NCBI RefSeq assembly: GCF_008727875.1
Contig: NZ_VTWS01000002.1
Location: 868,001 to 932,000, forward strand
Source: Larkinella humicola
Lineage (GTDB): Bacteria; Bacteroidota; Bacteroidia; Cytophagales; Spirosomataceae
DNA length: 64,000 bases
Direction: 5' to 3'
The translations under genes and the position numbers were made by a program. Below are positions 44,145 through 54,005 of the stretch, in pieces (the first letter of the stretch is position 1; every line of letters begins with the position of its first letter). The notes beneath the pieces are model-generated. The model did not search any database and had not been told where the DNA came from. It saw nothing but the letters and a program-made list of their open reading frames with translations.

Positions 44145-45329
44145 ATGAAAGGTTTTAACGCTTTTATTCTTTCCCTGCTCCTGACGCTGCAGGCCGTAGT
44201 GGGTGCCGGACAAACCAACTCGGTGGAGGAATATACCGTTCGGATTGAAACGAAAGACCGCAGCGGTCGCCTTCTTCCGGCAACCCTGACCATTACCAAC
44301 GAAAAAACCAGGAAGGTTCAGCGCGGTACGTTGAAGTTGGGCTCCTACACGGTGGCATTGCCAGCCGGCAATAGCTACCGGCTCGATGCCAACTATGCCG
44401 GCTACCGGCCGGCGCAGAAAATTCTTCGTCTCGACCGTGTAACGGACCCGGAGCAATCCCAGCAAACCATCGTGCTGGAAATGGAACGCGAGATTTCGAC
44501 CGAATCCCCCGTTAATGTCACCGTGGTCGACTACGACACCAAGCAACTCATCCGGCAGAAGCTGAATGTCCAGATCCAGGAATTTAATGGAAAACGGGTG
44601 ATTATGACCGGGCCACCGCGTGAAGGACGCTTTACGTTTCTGGCGGAATTCGGGCAAAAAATCCGGTTTACCGTGGAAGTTGAAGGGTATCAGCCTTACG
44701 AGTATACGGTTGATGTGAAAGACCAGCACGACATCACAATCCGGTTGCAGCGGGCCAAAAATCCGGTCGTTGCTGAAACGAAGCCCACCACAGAACCGGT
44801 TTCACCAGCCACCACCCCGCCGGTGGTGACGCCCCCCGCGACGACTTCGCCCCCCGTGGTGTCGACACCCAGCCCAAAGCAAACAACTCCCCCGGTGGTT
44901 GCCGAGACCAAACCGGTGGTGCCGGAAGCCAAACCAGCGATCGCAGCCGCTCCGGTCAACACGGATTTGGCCACGCTGACGACGGGCAAAACCGTTACGC
45001 TCAACAACGTTTATTTCGACCAGAGCAGTTATTTACTGCGCCCCGAATCCTACACCCAATTGAATCAGTTGATGGCCCTGCTGAAAAGCCGGCCGGGTTT
45101 GCGAATTGAGATTTCGGGCCATACCGACAACGTGGGCGACCCCCGGCTGAATCTGGCGCTTTCCGAAAACCGGGCCCGGGTCATTACGACCTACCTGATT
45201 ACCAACGGCATTCCCGAAAACCGCCTTCGTTTTAAAGGATACGGTCAGACGAAACCCATTGCGGCCAACGACACAGAAGAAAATAAACGGAAAAACCGGC
45301 GGGTCGAAGTGCGGCTACTGGACGGATAA
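44145..45329 (+). CDS. OmpA family peptidoglycan-binding protein
   Basis: A 394-residue protein with a signal peptide, two carboxypeptidase-regulatory-like beta modules (about 25-110 and 115-200), a Pro/Thr/Val linker (about 205-275) and a C-terminal OmpA domain at about 285-394. Family residues are in ISGHTDNVGDPRLNLALSENR and NRRVEVRL. It would bind peptidoglycan. Probably in one operon with the DUF5723 barrel upstream. Confidence 0.9.
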   Translation: MKGFNAFILSLLLTLQAVVGAGQTNSVEEYTVRIETKDRSGRLLPATLTITNEKTRKVQRGTLKLGSYTVALPAGNSYRLDANYAGYRPAQKILRLDRVTDPEQSQQTIVLEMEREISTESPVNVTVVDYDTKQLIRQKLNVQIQEFNGKRVIMTGPPREGRFTFLAEFGQKIRFTVEVEGYQPYEYTVDVKDQHDITIRLQRAKNPVVAETKPTTEPVSPATTPPVVTPPATTSPPVVSTPSPKQTTPPVVAETKPVVPEAKPAIAAAPVNTDLATLTTGKTVTLNNVYFDQSSYLLRPESYTQLNQLMALLKSRPGLRIEISGHTDNVGDPRLNLALSENRARVITTYLITNGIPENRLRFKGYGQTKPIAANDTEENKRKNRRVEVRLLDG

Positions 45330-45785
45330 ATTGTTGGCTGATGACGCCGACGTCAGTGCCAGCCAATGCTGGTAAACCTGCCGCATCAGCTCTTTAATCT
45401 CCTCAAAATAAAGGGGTTTACTGATGCAAACTGTGGCTCCAAGGTCGACGCACAGCTCCATTTCACCCTGATTCTGGGTATTGACAAACAAGACCACCGG
45501 AATGCGTTGCCAGACCGGATTGTCCTTGATTTCCCGCAGTGTGTCGAATCCGCTCAGGCCCGGCATATACTTATCCAGAATGATAATCCATGAATTCAGC
45601 GCAGTTGGCGACTCACCTTCCTGCTGCATGAAACTCAGCAAGCGCTCTCCGCTGTCAAACTCCCGAATCGGAGTCGCCATTTCCATCGATTCAAGCGCCA
45701 TTCGCATCAACATCCGGTCCTCTTCGTCGTCATCTACCAACAAAACCGTTGGTCTACTCTCAGAATTAGTATACTGTGTTTCCAT
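45315..45785 (-). CDS. stand-alone response-regulator receiver
   Basis: A 156-residue single REC domain; the start METQYTNSE (45785) is chosen because the receiver begins there. Acidic pocket is DDDEED at 18-23, phospho-acceptor Asp71 in IIILDKYMPG, and Lys123 in ISKPLYF. By eye, the switch Thr/Ser after beta-4 is Val101 (PVVLFV). No output domain, so it would signal by protein contact. It overlaps the OmpA gene tail by 15 bp; no kinase is nearby. Confidence 0.88.
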   Translation of the reverse strand: METQYTNSESRPTVLLVDDDEEDRMLMRMALESMEMATPIREFDSGERLLSFMQQEGESPTALNSWIIILDKYMPGLSGFDTLREIKDNPVWQRIPVVLFVNTQNQGEMELCVDLGATVCISKPLYFEEIKELMRQVYQHWLALTSASSANNLSVQ

Positions 45786-45964
45786 GCGATCCAATTTTTG
45801 TTCACAAGAAGCGCCAAAAATCGACAATCACGGGCAATGGTTAAGCCCATTCAATCAAAAAATAAAGAATGTTGAAGAAAAATTAAACAAAATACCGCAG
45901 TTACTAGGTGGAAGGCCGCTTAGGGACTACAGTGGGTCGATTCTACGACGGCGGTTTTTCATTT

Positions 45965-48364
45965 CTACCGGGTAATCAGCAAACTGCCGCTCCGGTGGGG
46001 TTGCGAACCGCCGGGTTTAATCACGTAATGATAAACCGCCGGGGGCAAATCCTGCCCTTCACTTTTTCCGTCCCAGGGCTGCGAATAGCCCTGGGAAACA
46101 AAAACCGGGTTGCCCCAGCGATTATATACTTCAACCTGACAATCCGGATAATCGACGATGCCCCGGATCACCCAATTGTCGTTCATGCCGTCGTTGTTGG
46201 GCGTAAAGGCATCGGGGATAAAAAGGGGCGTCATCACCGTTACCGTCAGCCGGGTAGTGTACTCACAGCCCTGGGGGGAAGTAGCTCTCACCCGATAGGT
46301 GGTGGTAGTGTCGGGGCTGGCAAAAGGCCGGGCGGCTACCGGGCTGCTTAATCCGACGGAAGGTGTCCAGTAATACCGGAGCGAATCGATGCTGTTTTTG
46401 TTCAGTTGAACCTCGCTGCCCCGCCGAACCGTCGCGTCGGCAACGGTGATGGTCGGAGCCTGATGGACGACCACGGTCTGTTGCGCCCGGCCCGGACAGG
46501 TATTGCCCGGCATCGACAGCGTGTACGTAATCACAAATTGGCCGGGACCGGTTTTAGCCGGGTCGAATTCCAGCCCCGACACGGCTCCAGCCGCCCTTCC
46601 CAGCCCCGCAAACGTTCCGCCACCGGGTTCGGCACTCAGTACCAGGCGAGCGGTGGCATTTTCGCAAAGGGCCGGTAAAGGCGCCATTGCAACGGTGGGC
46701 GCGGTCTTAAATTGCAACAGAACTTCTTCGGAGGTCGCCTGACACTGGTTGGTGTCGGTGACGGTCAGTACGTAATGACCGGTTTGCGTAACCGCCAGCG
46801 ATGCCCCTGCTTCCTGGTCGATAAGGGTCCCGGTATTGGCCCACTGGTAGGTATAGGTTGGGCGGGTGATGGCGTTCAGCCGGATGGTATCACCGGAACA
46901 GGCCGTTGTCAGTGCCGGGGGCACAATCGACGCCTGTGGTTTGGGCTTCACCCGAACCATAACGCTGTCGGTGACGACGCAGCCGGTGGTGGCACTGGTA
47001 ATCCGAACCTTGTATTCGCCGGTTTCGTGCGGCTGGTAATCTGGCCCAACGGCCCCCGGAAACACGCGGTCATCTTTGAACCATGCGTAGGAATACCGGC
47101 CTGCGGGGGCTTTCAGGATAACGGATTTTCCGTCGCAGAAGGTTGTCGGCCCCGTCGCTGTCAGCTTCAGGGTTTCGGCTTCCGACAGGTCGACTTTCAC
47201 GCTGGTTTGCGCCGGACTGGGTTTGCCGCAGGTGTTCCGGAACTGTTTGACTACCGTGTAATTTCCGGTTTCTTTGGCCACCAGCGTAGGCAGGGTATCG
47301 CCCGGCAGATTGAGACCGTCGCGCTGCCACTGAAACGACCAGGAGGGGGATGCATCGGTTTTGAGGGTTACACTCTGACCCTGGCAGGCCGACACGCTCA
47401 AAATGGCTCCGTTTGCCGCCTTTCCAATCTGGGCATTTTCGGGGGCTTTCTCCAGCGTAATCGTTGGAGCGGGTGGCGTGGTATTGGGGCAATCGACGAC
47501 CGCCAGTTGAAAATCCCGCCGAACGGAACCGATCCGTTTTCCACCCCGGTATTCTTCGCACAAAACCGCAAAAGCAAACAGGCCAACCTGGCTGGCGGTT
47601 ACGGTGAGCACGCCGGTTTCGGCATTAACCTGTAGTCCGGGAGTGCCCGGGACGGAACTGGCCGCACTGAAACCGGCCTTCCACCCAACCGTCGGATAAG
47701 CCGAACTGGGCTGGTTGTCAAAGGCAACACCCTGGTTCGTAAAGCCTTTGTAGGGTGTAACGAGGGAATATTTCAGTTGATCACCATCGGCATCAGTGGC
47801 TTTGAAACTGAAGGTGAACGGCTGTCCCTTACAAGCATATTCACCTGTGGGGACCGAAAAAACCGGTGACGAATTCGGAACGGTTTTGATGGCCGGAAAA
47901 TCCAGGTAAAAAACCATGCCCGACTCATCAGCCTGAACGATGTTATCAATGGCTCCGCTGCGGCAACACACGCCGTGGACGACGTAATAGCCATCGGGAT
48001 CGTCGAAACGATCGCCGGACAGCTCAATATCTTTGCTGTAAATAATTTCGCGAAGTTTCAGAGGACGCAGTTGCGCACACGCCTGATTGGACACAGCGAG
48101 GGCCTGTTCACTGAGCAAGGGCAGTTCGAACTCGCCCATTTTTAGATTGTCCCGCCGGCGATAGATCGCCAGTTTCAGGCTTGGCTTGATGTCGCCCGCC
48201 CGGCTGTTCTGTTCGTCAATGAACAAATTCAGCGACAATGTAAACTGATCAGGAGTTCCCTTTGCGGTAAGCCGAACGTTGCCGCCGACGATGTGTGAAG
48301 CTGATGCCCAGCGACTTAAGCCGATTAACACCAGGAGTAAAAAAAACGTATTCCGTTGAGCCAT
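45965..48364 (-). CDS. T9SS-sorted surface protein with PKD/Ig-like repeats
   Basis: A 799-residue secreted protein; the ATG at 48364 (MAQRNTFFLLL) starts the signal peptide. The N-terminal half has a cadherin-like KATDADGDQLKYSL stretch, then three or more Ig/PKD-like units of about 85 residues (e.g. GPTTFCDGKSVIL..., TTACSGDTIRLNA). The C-terminus is the gliding-type CHU_C sorting domain: IPDAFTPNNDGMNDNWVI, VYNRWGNPVF and WDGKSEGQDLPPAVYHYVI. It should be secreted by T9SS and displayed on the surface. Confidence 0.9.
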   Translation of the reverse strand: MAQRNTFFLLLVLIGLSRWASASHIVGGNVRLTAKGTPDQFTLSLNLFIDEQNSRAGDIKPSLKLAIYRRRDNLKMGEFELPLLSEQALAVSNQACAQLRPLKLREIIYSKDIELSGDRFDDPDGYYVVHGVCCRSGAIDNIVQADESGMVFYLDFPAIKTVPNSSPVFSVPTGEYACKGQPFTFSFKATDADGDQLKYSLVTPYKGFTNQGVAFDNQPSSAYPTVGWKAGFSAASSVPGTPGLQVNAETGVLTVTASQVGLFAFAVLCEEYRGGKRIGSVRRDFQLAVVDCPNTTPPAPTITLEKAPENAQIGKAANGAILSVSACQGQSVTLKTDASPSWSFQWQRDGLNLPGDTLPTLVAKETGNYTVVKQFRNTCGKPSPAQTSVKVDLSEAETLKLTATGPTTFCDGKSVILKAPAGRYSYAWFKDDRVFPGAVGPDYQPHETGEYKVRITSATTGCVVTDSVMVRVKPKPQASIVPPALTTACSGDTIRLNAITRPTYTYQWANTGTLIDQEAGASLAVTQTGHYVLTVTDTNQCQATSEEVLLQFKTAPTVAMAPLPALCENATARLVLSAEPGGGTFAGLGRAAGAVSGLEFDPAKTGPGQFVITYTLSMPGNTCPGRAQQTVVVHQAPTITVADATVRRGSEVQLNKNSIDSLRYYWTPSVGLSSPVAARPFASPDTTTTYRVRATSPQGCEYTTRLTVTVMTPLFIPDAFTPNNDGMNDNWVIRGIVDYPDCQVEVYNRWGNPVFVSQGYSQPWDGKSEGQDLPPAVYHYVIKPGGSQPHRSGSLLITR

Positions 48365-48527
48365 AGACCACATGCTATCCCGGTATATTCTTACAAAAAG
48401 TAAGCCATTATGGGATAAATCAAAAGAATAGTTCTACAAATTTTTGTTTTTTAGCGCAGGAAGTCTGATTTCGAAGCCTCATTGCACATCAACTCATTCG
48501 AAAAACAGTATCTTTTACGAAATTTTG

Positions 48528-48535
48528 TAGTTTTG
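48528..48535 (+). promoter_or_regulatory. -7 box of recG
   Basis: TAGTTTTG matches TAnnTTTG 64 bp upstream of the recG start. No -33 TTG at usual spacing. Confidence 0.4.
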
Positions 48536-48599
48536 GTTAACCACAAGGCCGACTCCGGAACCATTCTGCCCCGGCGGGGTTGTTCAACAAACTGAGGGT

Positions 48600-50702
48600 A
48601 TGACTGAGCGCGTAACGTTTTTCGATACAAAAATTGACTATTTGAAGGGTGTGGGCCCTCAGCGGGCGTCGTTACTCAATACCGAACTCAACATTTTCAC
48701 GTACCGGGACCTGATTCAGTATTACCCGTTCCGGCACGAAGACCGCACCCGGTTTACCACCATCATTGAACTCTCGGAAGCCCTCCCGGCGGCTCAGGTC
48801 ATCGGCCGCATTCGCGACTGGGCGATAATCGGTGAAGGTCCCAAGAAACGGCTGGTGGCCGAGTTTACCGACCATACCGGTTCGATGGATCTGGTTTTTT
48901 TTCAGGGCATCTCACATTTTGAAAAATTTCTGCGCCCCGGTGCCGAATACATCGCCTACGGAAAACCCATTGCTTTTGGCAGCAAATACAGCATCACCCA
49001 CCCGGAACTCGACCCCTTAACGGCCGAAAACGAGCAGGGAAGTACGTTTCACCCGATTTATAACCTGACCGAAAAGCTGCGCCGGATGCGGGTCGACAGC
49101 AAGCTGATTGCGCGCATGATGCAGCAGTTGCTCGAAATAGCGTATCCGCATATTCACGAAACGCTGCCCAATTCGCTGCTGGAAAAATACCGGATGATTT
49201 CGAAAGCCGACGCGATTGAGAACATCCATTTGCCCAAAAGCCAGGCCTGGCTCAAACAGGCCGAACGGCGGCTGAAGTTCGAAGAACTGTTTTACAACCA
49301 GTTGCGGCTGATCAAAAACAAGCTGATCCATAAAACGGAATACCCCGGTCAGGTGTTCCGGAACATGACGCTGCTGAACCGGTTTTATAAGGAGTTCATG
49401 CCGTTCTCACTAACCGATGCCCAGAAGCGGGTTTTGCGCGAAATTCACGGCGATCTGGTCAGCGGAAAACAGATGAACCGGCTGTTGCAGGGCGACGTCG
49501 GCAGCGGCAAAACGATCGTCGCCTTCATTGCCATGCTCATGGCCATCGACAACGGCGCCCAGGCCTGCATCATGGCCCCGACCGAAATTCTGGCCGACCA
49601 GCATTATTATGGACTGAAAGTATTTGCCGACCAACTGGGCCTGACCATCGGGCGGCTGACGGGCTCAACCCGTACCAAAGGCCGCCGGATCATCCATGAC
49701 CAGTTGCAGAGCGGTATGATGCACATCATCGTCGGCACGCACGCGCTGCTGGAAGACGTGGTGCAGTTCAAGAACCTCGGGTTGTGCATCATCGACGAGC
49801 AACACCGCTTTGGCGTGGCCCAGCGCGCCCGGCTCTGGAACAAAAACCAGGAGATTTACCCGCACATGATGGTCATGACAGCCACGCCCATTCCGCGGAC
49901 GCTGGCAATGACGCTTTACGGCAACCTGGATCTGTCGGTGATCGACGAACTCCCGGCGGGTCGGAAGCCGATCAAAACCGTTCATCGGTACGATACCCAC
50001 CGGCTGGAAGTGTTTGGGTTCATCCGGCAGCAAATTGAGCAGGGGCGGCAAATTTACATCGTGTATCCGTTGATCGAAGAATCGGAAAAACTGGACTTCA
50101 AGGACCTCATGGACGGGCACGAAAGCATCACGCGGGCGTTTCCGAATCACCCCATCGGTGTTTTGCACGGTCGGATGACTGGCTACGACAAGGATTTTGA
50201 AATGGACCGGTTTGTGAAGGGCGAGACCAAAATTATGGTGGCTACAACCGTGATCGAGGTCGGCGTAAACGTACCGAATGCCAGTGTAATGGTGGTCGAA
50301 AGTGCCGAGCGGTTCGGGCTGGCGCAGTTGCACCAGTTGCGGGGGCGCGTCGGGCGGGGGGCCGAGCAATCGTACTGCATTCTGATGACGGATTATAAGC
50401 TCTCGAAGGAAACCCGCACCCGCATCGAGACGCTGGTGAAAACCAACAACGGTTTTGAAATTGCCGACGTGGACCTCCAGCTTCGCGGCCCCGGCGACCT
50501 CTCCGGCACGCAGCAAAGCGGCATTGCCGACCTGATTCTGGCCGACCTGGCCAAAGATGGTGCCATTCTGATGGCGGCCCGGGAGTCGGCGCAACACATT
50601 CTGGACGAAGATCCCGATTTGATTTTACCCCAACATGCCCCGATCCGGAACCAGATCGAAATGCAGCGGGCAGACGAAACGAACTGGAGCCGGATCAGTT
50701 AG
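48600..50702 (+). CDS. recG: ATP-dependent DNA helicase RecG
   Basis: A 700-residue helicase that reverses stalled forks and branch-migrates junctions. The wedge domain is in the first 250 residues. Helicase motifs include LLQGDVGSGKT (Walker A), IIDEQHRFGV (DExH box), VMTATPIPRTLAMTLYG and HQLRGRVGRG. The C-terminal RGPGDLSGTQQSG is a RecG hallmark. Length is normal. Confidence 0.96.
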   Translation: MTERVTFFDTKIDYLKGVGPQRASLLNTELNIFTYRDLIQYYPFRHEDRTRFTTIIELSEALPAAQVIGRIRDWAIIGEGPKKRLVAEFTDHTGSMDLVFFQGISHFEKFLRPGAEYIAYGKPIAFGSKYSITHPELDPLTAENEQGSTFHPIYNLTEKLRRMRVDSKLIARMMQQLLEIAYPHIHETLPNSLLEKYRMISKADAIENIHLPKSQAWLKQAERRLKFEELFYNQLRLIKNKLIHKTEYPGQVFRNMTLLNRFYKEFMPFSLTDAQKRVLREIHGDLVSGKQMNRLLQGDVGSGKTIVAFIAMLMAIDNGAQACIMAPTEILADQHYYGLKVFADQLGLTIGRLTGSTRTKGRRIIHDQLQSGMMHIIVGTHALLEDVVQFKNLGLCIIDEQHRFGVAQRARLWNKNQEIYPHMMVMTATPIPRTLAMTLYGNLDLSVIDELPAGRKPIKTVHRYDTHRLEVFGFIRQQIEQGRQIYIVYPLIEESEKLDFKDLMDGHESITRAFPNHPIGVLHGRMTGYDKDFEMDRFVKGETKIMVATTVIEVGVNVPNASVMVVESAERFGLAQLHQLRGRVGRGAEQSYCILMTDYKLSKETRTRIETLVKTNNGFEIADVDLQLRGPGDLSGTQQSGIADLILADLAKDGAILMAARESAQHILDEDPDLILPQHAPIRNQIEMQRADETNWSRIS

Positions 50703-50710
50703 CGTCCGCA

Positions 50711-50734
50711 GATCAAGATTTGCAAATCTTGATC
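50711..50734. repeat. GATTTGCAAATC-type palindrome, copy 3 (perfect 24-nt)
   Basis: A perfect 24-nt palindrome lies between the convergent recG and caspase genes. Its centre is the GATTTGCAAATC word shared with the two copies near 15.8 kb. Confidence 0.75.
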
Positions 50735-50747
50735 CGCACGGTTTTTA

Positions 50748-52820
50748 TCAGAATTTCAACTTGATTTCCTGCGCCATTTCGGTAACAACTTGCGGATTTT
50801 GCCGGTTTTGGGTTTGCCGTTTCACCTCGATCTGTGTGCGTAACAAGACATCATCCAGCACTTCGCCCGACCGAAGGTGGTTGAGCAGCGAACGGGTGTA
50901 TACGCCATTTCTTCCGGAACTATTTTCGGCAACGTTTCCCCAGCCGGTTGCCATGGCCAGATACATATTGCCTTCGCCGGAAAGATCACCAACGGGTTTA
51001 AACCCCCGGGAACCGCCCCGGCTGAAGGATTTAAACGGGTTATCGCGGCAGGCGTCCATGATAATGACGTTAAAAGCCGCATGGGTATTCCGGCGCATCC
51101 GGTCGATCAGTTTCTGCACATCGACCCCCTGGAGATCCACATCGTCCGGATCCGTCAGCTTTGCATCCACCGGAATCAGGTAGTTGTGATTATCGAACTC
51201 AATACCGTGTCCGGCATAGAAAAAAAGCGCGACATCGGCGTTTTTAAGCTGTTGATTGAACTGACCGATGCTTGTTTCAAGCGTGGATTTGGTAGAATTC
51301 GTCACCAGCGTCACCAAAAAACCCAGCGCGCGCAGCCGATCGGCGATATCAGTGGCATCATTGACGGGCATTCCTTCCAGCGACGACCCATTCTGGTAAG
51401 CGGAGTTGCCGACCACGAGCGCAAAGCGTCGGGGAAAGGCTACGACAACGGCCTGGCTGGTCGGTGGTTCAGTCGGCTTATCGGGTTTCGAATCGACCGG
51501 TTGCCGGGCAGCCGCCGTGGTAGTAGGGGTGGTCTGGCCCGGTTTTGGGCCCGGCGTGGTAGTTGGTTTAGATTCGGGAGGGCGCTGTGTAACCGGGTCG
51601 GCGGGTATTGCGGTCAAAAATGGTTCGTCGCCGATGGGCATGACACAAGCCACTTTTTTCTCCTCAAACTGCTTCAGGATGTTTTGCAGATTGGTTAAAT
51701 GCTCGTTCAGATCAGCTTCTGTACTTTTGGTCTCTCTGGCCCGTTCAAAATACGGTACGACCTTTTTGAACGTGCCACATACCTGCCCTTCTATGCGTCT
51801 GCCATACTGGGCATACTCCGCCGAATTCATGCCATCGACTACTTTTTTAAGTTTAACGGCCTGGTTAAAATACCAGACGCCCATGTTGAAATTGGCATCG
51901 TAATTACCAGGATCAAGGGCTAGCGCGCGGGTCAGATAAGCTTTTTCCAGTTTTTTTTCTCCGACATATTTCTCCCTGACCTCCGCCAGCCGTCTGCCAG
52001 ATTCCAACGCGGCTGAAGCGTGCATGGCCGATTGGTCATTCGCTTCCAGTTGAACGATTGTTGCCTGATTATCAGTAATGCGTTGTTTTACCATGCCTAG
52101 TTGACGTTTCAATTCGGCATTTTGGGGTTGTTTCCTGAGGAGCGCATTGAGTCGCTTCTGCTCAGTCAGATAGACGTCCAGCGTTTTTTTCGTATCCGCC
52201 AGTTGTTTTCCCAGATCGCTTTCTCTCTTGGTCTCGATTTCTAGTTTGCCAACTTCCTCGTCCGTTTTAGCAGCTATATTTGAGTAGATAATGGAAAGAT
52301 TAACGAGACTTTGTACATCGTTCGGATTTCGCACAACCGCCTTTTTCAAATCGTCAATTGCCTCATCGATCCGATTGGCTGTCAAAAAAATATTGATTCG
52401 TTCGTTGGCAAGATCCCGGTTAGCAGGGTGGATGGCAATGGCTTTGTCGAGCGTAGAAAGGGCCTTTTCATAGTCCTGATCGGCTTTATAAATCGATGAC
52501 AAGGCGTAAAAAACTGCGGCATCCCGCCCTCCACGCACAACATACTTCTCAAACTGATTACGTGCGGCCGGCTCATCTTTTAGTTGTTGAGCGGCAATTC
52601 CGGTATAAAGCGGGGCAATGGTATCAGTCGGCATCAGGTTACCAGCTTCCGACATGTATCGGATAGCGGCCGTGAAGTCTTTTTTCTGAAAAGCCGCAAC
52701 ACCCAGGTCCATCAAATCCTTGTACTTTTTGGCATCATTTTTCTGCGCCTGAGCAGCCGGAATGCATTCAAACACACTGATAAAAAGCCACAGTAGGATT
52801 ACAACTGCTTTTCTGTTCAT
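50748..52820 (-). CDS. exported TPR protein with C-terminal caspase-like (C14) domain
   Basis: A 690-residue protein; the start at 52820 (MNRKAVVILLW) begins a signal peptide. TPR-type repeats fill about 30-140 and 290-330, with a charged coiled coil (about 195-280) between. A Pro/Thr linker follows at about 420-460. The caspase-like domain has the His-Cys dyad His538 (FYAGHGIEF) and Cys591 (IMDACRDNPF). Bacterial metacaspase relatives are Arg/Lys-specific. Export and TPRs suggest an envelope role; it is uncoupled from defence or toxin genes here. Confidence 0.88.
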   Translation of the reverse strand: MNRKAVVILLWLFISVFECIPAAQAQKNDAKKYKDLMDLGVAAFQKKDFTAAIRYMSEAGNLMPTDTIAPLYTGIAAQQLKDEPAARNQFEKYVVRGGRDAAVFYALSSIYKADQDYEKALSTLDKAIAIHPANRDLANERINIFLTANRIDEAIDDLKKAVVRNPNDVQSLVNLSIIYSNIAAKTDEEVGKLEIETKRESDLGKQLADTKKTLDVYLTEQKRLNALLRKQPQNAELKRQLGMVKQRITDNQATIVQLEANDQSAMHASAALESGRRLAEVREKYVGEKKLEKAYLTRALALDPGNYDANFNMGVWYFNQAVKLKKVVDGMNSAEYAQYGRRIEGQVCGTFKKVVPYFERARETKSTEADLNEHLTNLQNILKQFEEKKVACVMPIGDEPFLTAIPADPVTQRPPESKPTTTPGPKPGQTTPTTTAAARQPVDSKPDKPTEPPTSQAVVVAFPRRFALVVGNSAYQNGSSLEGMPVNDATDIADRLRALGFLVTLVTNSTKSTLETSIGQFNQQLKNADVALFFYAGHGIEFDNHNYLIPVDAKLTDPDDVDLQGVDVQKLIDRMRRNTHAAFNVIIMDACRDNPFKSFSRGGSRGFKPVGDLSGEGNMYLAMATGWGNVAENSSGRNGVYTRSLLNHLRSGEVLDDVLLRTQIEVKRQTQNRQNPQVVTEMAQEIKLKF

Positions 52821-53066
52821 TTTCAACATGCTTTCATTTCGCTTCAAAGTTCTGACTTAAACAATAGGCGTCTGTTGGAGGGGTAGTATGGTTGCAAAGA
52901 CCTAAACCGGCGAAAAGAGAACCGATCCGGAACAAACGTCATCAAACACCGTCAGCTAAAAATGCCCAATCAGGCAATAAGTTATCATCTGAATTGAAAA
53001 AAAAGGCATAAATGGTAACAAAATCACATTTACCCCAATCCTTGTATATTTACCCAAAAAAATCGG

Positions 53067-53993
53067 ATGCTCTCCCGTCGCCATTTCCTCCAATCCTCCA
53101 CCCTGCTGGCGGGCAGTCTGCTCGTGCCACCGCTACCGGTTTTGAAAACCGCCCCCAAACCGCTGCGGCTCGGCGGCCCCATCTTTCTAAAAAGCGACGA
53201 CCCGGAGGAACTGGCCCGCGAACACCGGCGGCTGCATTACAGCTCGGCGTATGTTCCGGCGGTCAAGCTGACGGAAACCGCCAGAATTGCCGCCATTCGG
53301 AAGGTTTTTGCGGAGCAGAACGTTCTCATCGCCGAAGTCGGTGCCTGGGTTAACATGTTGGATCTGGATACCGAAAAACGGAGAAAAAACCTGGCGTATG
53401 TCACCGAGCGCCTGGCGTTGGCCGAAGAGATCGGGGCGCTGACCTGCGTAAACATCGCCGGTTCCTACAACCCGAAGCAGTGGGATGGCCCGGATGCCCG
53501 CAACCTAACGAAAGAATACTTCGATGCGACGGTAGAAAACTGCCGGAAGGTCATCGATGCTGTAAAACCGAAAAAAGCCAAATTTGCGCTGGAAATGATG
53601 GGCTGGAGTTTGCCCGACGGGCCGGATTCATACCTGAGATTCATCAAAGCCATCGACCGCCCGGCTTTTGGCGCCCACGTCGACATCGCCAACATCATCA
53701 ACACGCCCGAACGGTTTTACAACAACACGGCCCTGATCGACGAGACTTTCCGCACGTTAGGGCGCTGGATTGTGGCAGTTCATGCCAAGGATGTCCACGG
53801 CAAGGATGTCCATTTTGCCGAAACCATGCCGGGTCGCGGAACGCTTGATTACGTTGCCTACATCCGAAATGTCACCGCCTTACCGCAGGAAGTCCCCTTT
53901 ATGCTCGAACACCTCCGCACCCCGGAAGAATACGACGAAGCCCGGCAATTCGTTATCCGCAAAGCGACCGAAGCGGGGATTCCGCTGGCGTAG
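53067..53993 (+). CDS. TIM-barrel sugar isomerase/epimerase-like protein, Tat-exported
   Basis: A 308-residue protein. The N-terminal SRRHFLQSS followed by a hydrophobic run is a Tat-like signal. The AP endonuclease-2-type barrel shows acidic and His metal candidates: LIAEVGAW, FALEMMGW, AHVDIANII, VHAKDVHGK and FMLEHLR. Such proteins act on sugars or inositol derivatives; the substrate is unknown. It stands alone. A weak TATATTTA box precedes it. Confidence 0.82.
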   Translation: MLSRRHFLQSSTLLAGSLLVPPLPVLKTAPKPLRLGGPIFLKSDDPEELAREHRRLHYSSAYVPAVKLTETARIAAIRKVFAEQNVLIAEVGAWVNMLDLDTEKRRKNLAYVTERLALAEEIGALTCVNIAGSYNPKQWDGPDARNLTKEYFDATVENCRKVIDAVKPKKAKFALEMMGWSLPDGPDSYLRFIKAIDRPAFGAHVDIANIINTPERFYNNTALIDETFRTLGRWIVAVHAKDVHGKDVHFAETMPGRGTLDYVAYIRNVTALPQEVPFMLEHLRTPEEYDEARQFVIRKATEAGIPLA

Positions 53994-54005
53994 TGAAAAA
54001 AGCCG

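Noticed and set aside
44880-44960. Possible tandem DNA repeat in the OmpA gene linker
   Set aside because: It is a low-complexity Pro/Thr/Val coding linker, not an independent repeat.
46712-47635. 307-codon plus-strand open frame
   Set aside because: Antisense to the T9SS-sorted protein; no family features.
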